A stretch of DNA of 64,000 nucleotides, taken from Candidatus Enterococcus huntleyi (GTDB taxonomy: Bacteria > Bacillota > Bacilli > Lactobacillales > Enterococcaceae). The stretch lies in the NCBI RefSeq assembly GCF_009933175.1, contig NZ_MAEJ01000027.1, positions 1 through 64,000 on the forward strand, written 5' to 3'. Each line of letters starts with the position of its first letter. The first letter of the stretch is position 1. The notes beneath the pieces are model-generated. The model worked only from the letters and a program-made list of their open reading frames with translations. It had not been told where the DNA came from and searched no databases. Positions 63,308 through 64,000 of this stretch are shown here, piece by piece. The position numbers were made by a program, and so were the translations under genes.

Positions 63308-64000
63308 ATGAAAGGGAAAATACAATTGATTTTTACACAAAATAAAAAGAGTTATCTCCTCATCGCAGGATTCGCGGGCCTCTTCATTATGCCGCACCTG
63401 TTGAGCCAAAATATGATTATCGGCTCGGATGCAATTTTCCACTTTAATCGCTTCTATGATACCGCCCAACAGATCCGCGAGGGGAATTTCAATTATTTTA
63501 TTAGCCAATATGGCTTTCAACAGTCCGGCCGGATCGTCAACGCATTCTACGGACCATTCCTAGCCTATCTTCACGGCTTGATTGTCTTACTCAGTAAAAA
63601 TTGGTTCGTCTATCAAGTTAGCGCCAATTTTCTCTTGTATGTGCTGTCGGGTAGTTCGATGTTAACTTTCCTAAAGTCAGGGGGCTTAAGCACGGCGAGA
63701 TGTCGACTAGGTGCCGTACTATATATGTCGTCTTTTGCCATTTTATATTGGGTCATGCGTCAAGGATTTACCAGCTGGGGTGCGGCCGTTTTACCGCTCA
63801 GTTTGAGTATTATCTTTGAAGTTATCGCACAGAAAAAGGTGCCAAAGTATAAATTAGCTCTAGGCATGGCGCTGCTCTTTCAGACGCATTTACTGACGGC
63901 GTTCTTTGGTGGACTAATCTATTTGCCAATCTTTTCTTACGCGTTTATTCAGAGTAAAGAGAAGAGACGATTTGTCGGGTCATTTATCAGAGAAGTTAGT
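63308..64000 (+). CDS. Large polytopic membrane protein, truncated by the window edge
   Basis: The frame is open for 231 codons and runs off the end. It starts MKGKIQLIFTQNKKSYLLIA, with a first membrane helix, then an outer loop containing MIIGSDAIFHFNRFYDTAQQ and several further helices. The layout (helix, GSD..FH loop, many helices) is like YfhO-type or other polyprenyl-sugar-dependent membrane glycosyltransferases, but no diagnostic motif is complete. It begins 3 bases after the permease stop and may belong to the same operon. Confidence 0.6.
   Translation, partial: MKGKIQLIFTQNKKSYLLIAGFAGLFIMPHLLSQNMIIGSDAIFHFNRFYDTAQQIREGNFNYFISQYGFQQSGRIVNAFYGPFLAYLHGLIVLLSKNWFVYQVSANFLLYVLSGSSMLTFLKSGGLSTARCRLGAVLYMSSFAILYWVMRQGFTSWGAAVLPLSLSIIFEVIAQKKVPKYKLALGMALLFQTHLLTAFFGGLIYLPIFSYAFIQSKEKRRFVGSFIREVS

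Noticed and set aside
45140-64000. Search for prophage, insertion sequences or integrases in the accessory part
   Set aside because: No transposase, integrase or phage structural gene was seen, so a defined mobile element cannot be called.

Overview
The window is chromosomal DNA from a low-GC Gram-positive coccus of the Lactobacillales, most likely an Enterococcus. The supporting signs are an enterococcal-type 5S rRNA, strong AGGAGG ribosome binding sites with frequent TTG and GTG starts, a T-box leader before valS, the glnR-glnA pair, EzrA, RpoY-RNase J1, a CtsR-boxed clpP and an EfrAB/LmrCD-type heterodimeric ABC exporter. I cannot fix the species.

Layout. Bases 1-300 are the tail of an rRNA operon (5S rRNA, tRNA-Asn). 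From 0.4 to 12.7 kb come mixed metabolic genes: flavin reductase, ring-cleaving dioxygenase, HAD phosphatases, a GntR/membrane-protein pair, PepC, an acyl-ACP thioesterase, asparaginase, a DUF72-HAD-pyrophosphohydrolase operon and aspartokinase. From 13 to 27.5 kb are core cell functions: EzrA, cysteine desulfurase plus ThiI for tRNA thiolation, a PadR/DUF1048 operon, Rex, a CPBP protease, Tpx, T-box-controlled valS, folC, radC and a cold-shock gene. From 27.8 to 45.1 kb are TetR and Mga-type regulators, rpoY-rnjA, the ABC exporter, a HicAB toxin-antitoxin pair, a gamma-carbonic anhydrase, clpP, a GDPD-miaA-hflX cluster and glnR-glnA.

The accessory part runs from 45.1 to 64 kb. It holds a two-component system followed by a frameshifted small peptide gene and small membrane proteins of unknown role (46-50 kb). 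Next is a complete fructo-oligosaccharide/sucrose locus with the gene order of the pneumococcal sus locus: LacI repressor, ROK fructokinase, two permeases, lipoprotein and GH32 hydrolase. It carries three GGAAACGTTTC operators and has no ATPase gene of its own. A long noncoding stretch follows, then a second two-component system with an ABC-FtsX exporter and the start of a large membrane protein cut by the window edge.

Two noncoding repeat families are the most interesting things seen. The first is a 94-95 base element, present as a tandem array between the valS T-box and valS and again, inverted, downstream of glnA. Its copies keep the same three stems with compensatory base changes, so it looks like a structured RNA or a REP-like element that I do not recognise. 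The second is a module of about 280 bases, duplicated in the gene-free region at 57.2-58.0 kb, with a third partial copy at 48.0 kb. Each copy carries palindromes centred on GTATAC. These modules lie in regions linked to the two two-component systems. A possible antisense-RNA/small-peptide pair at 37.75-37.88 kb is a third candidate.
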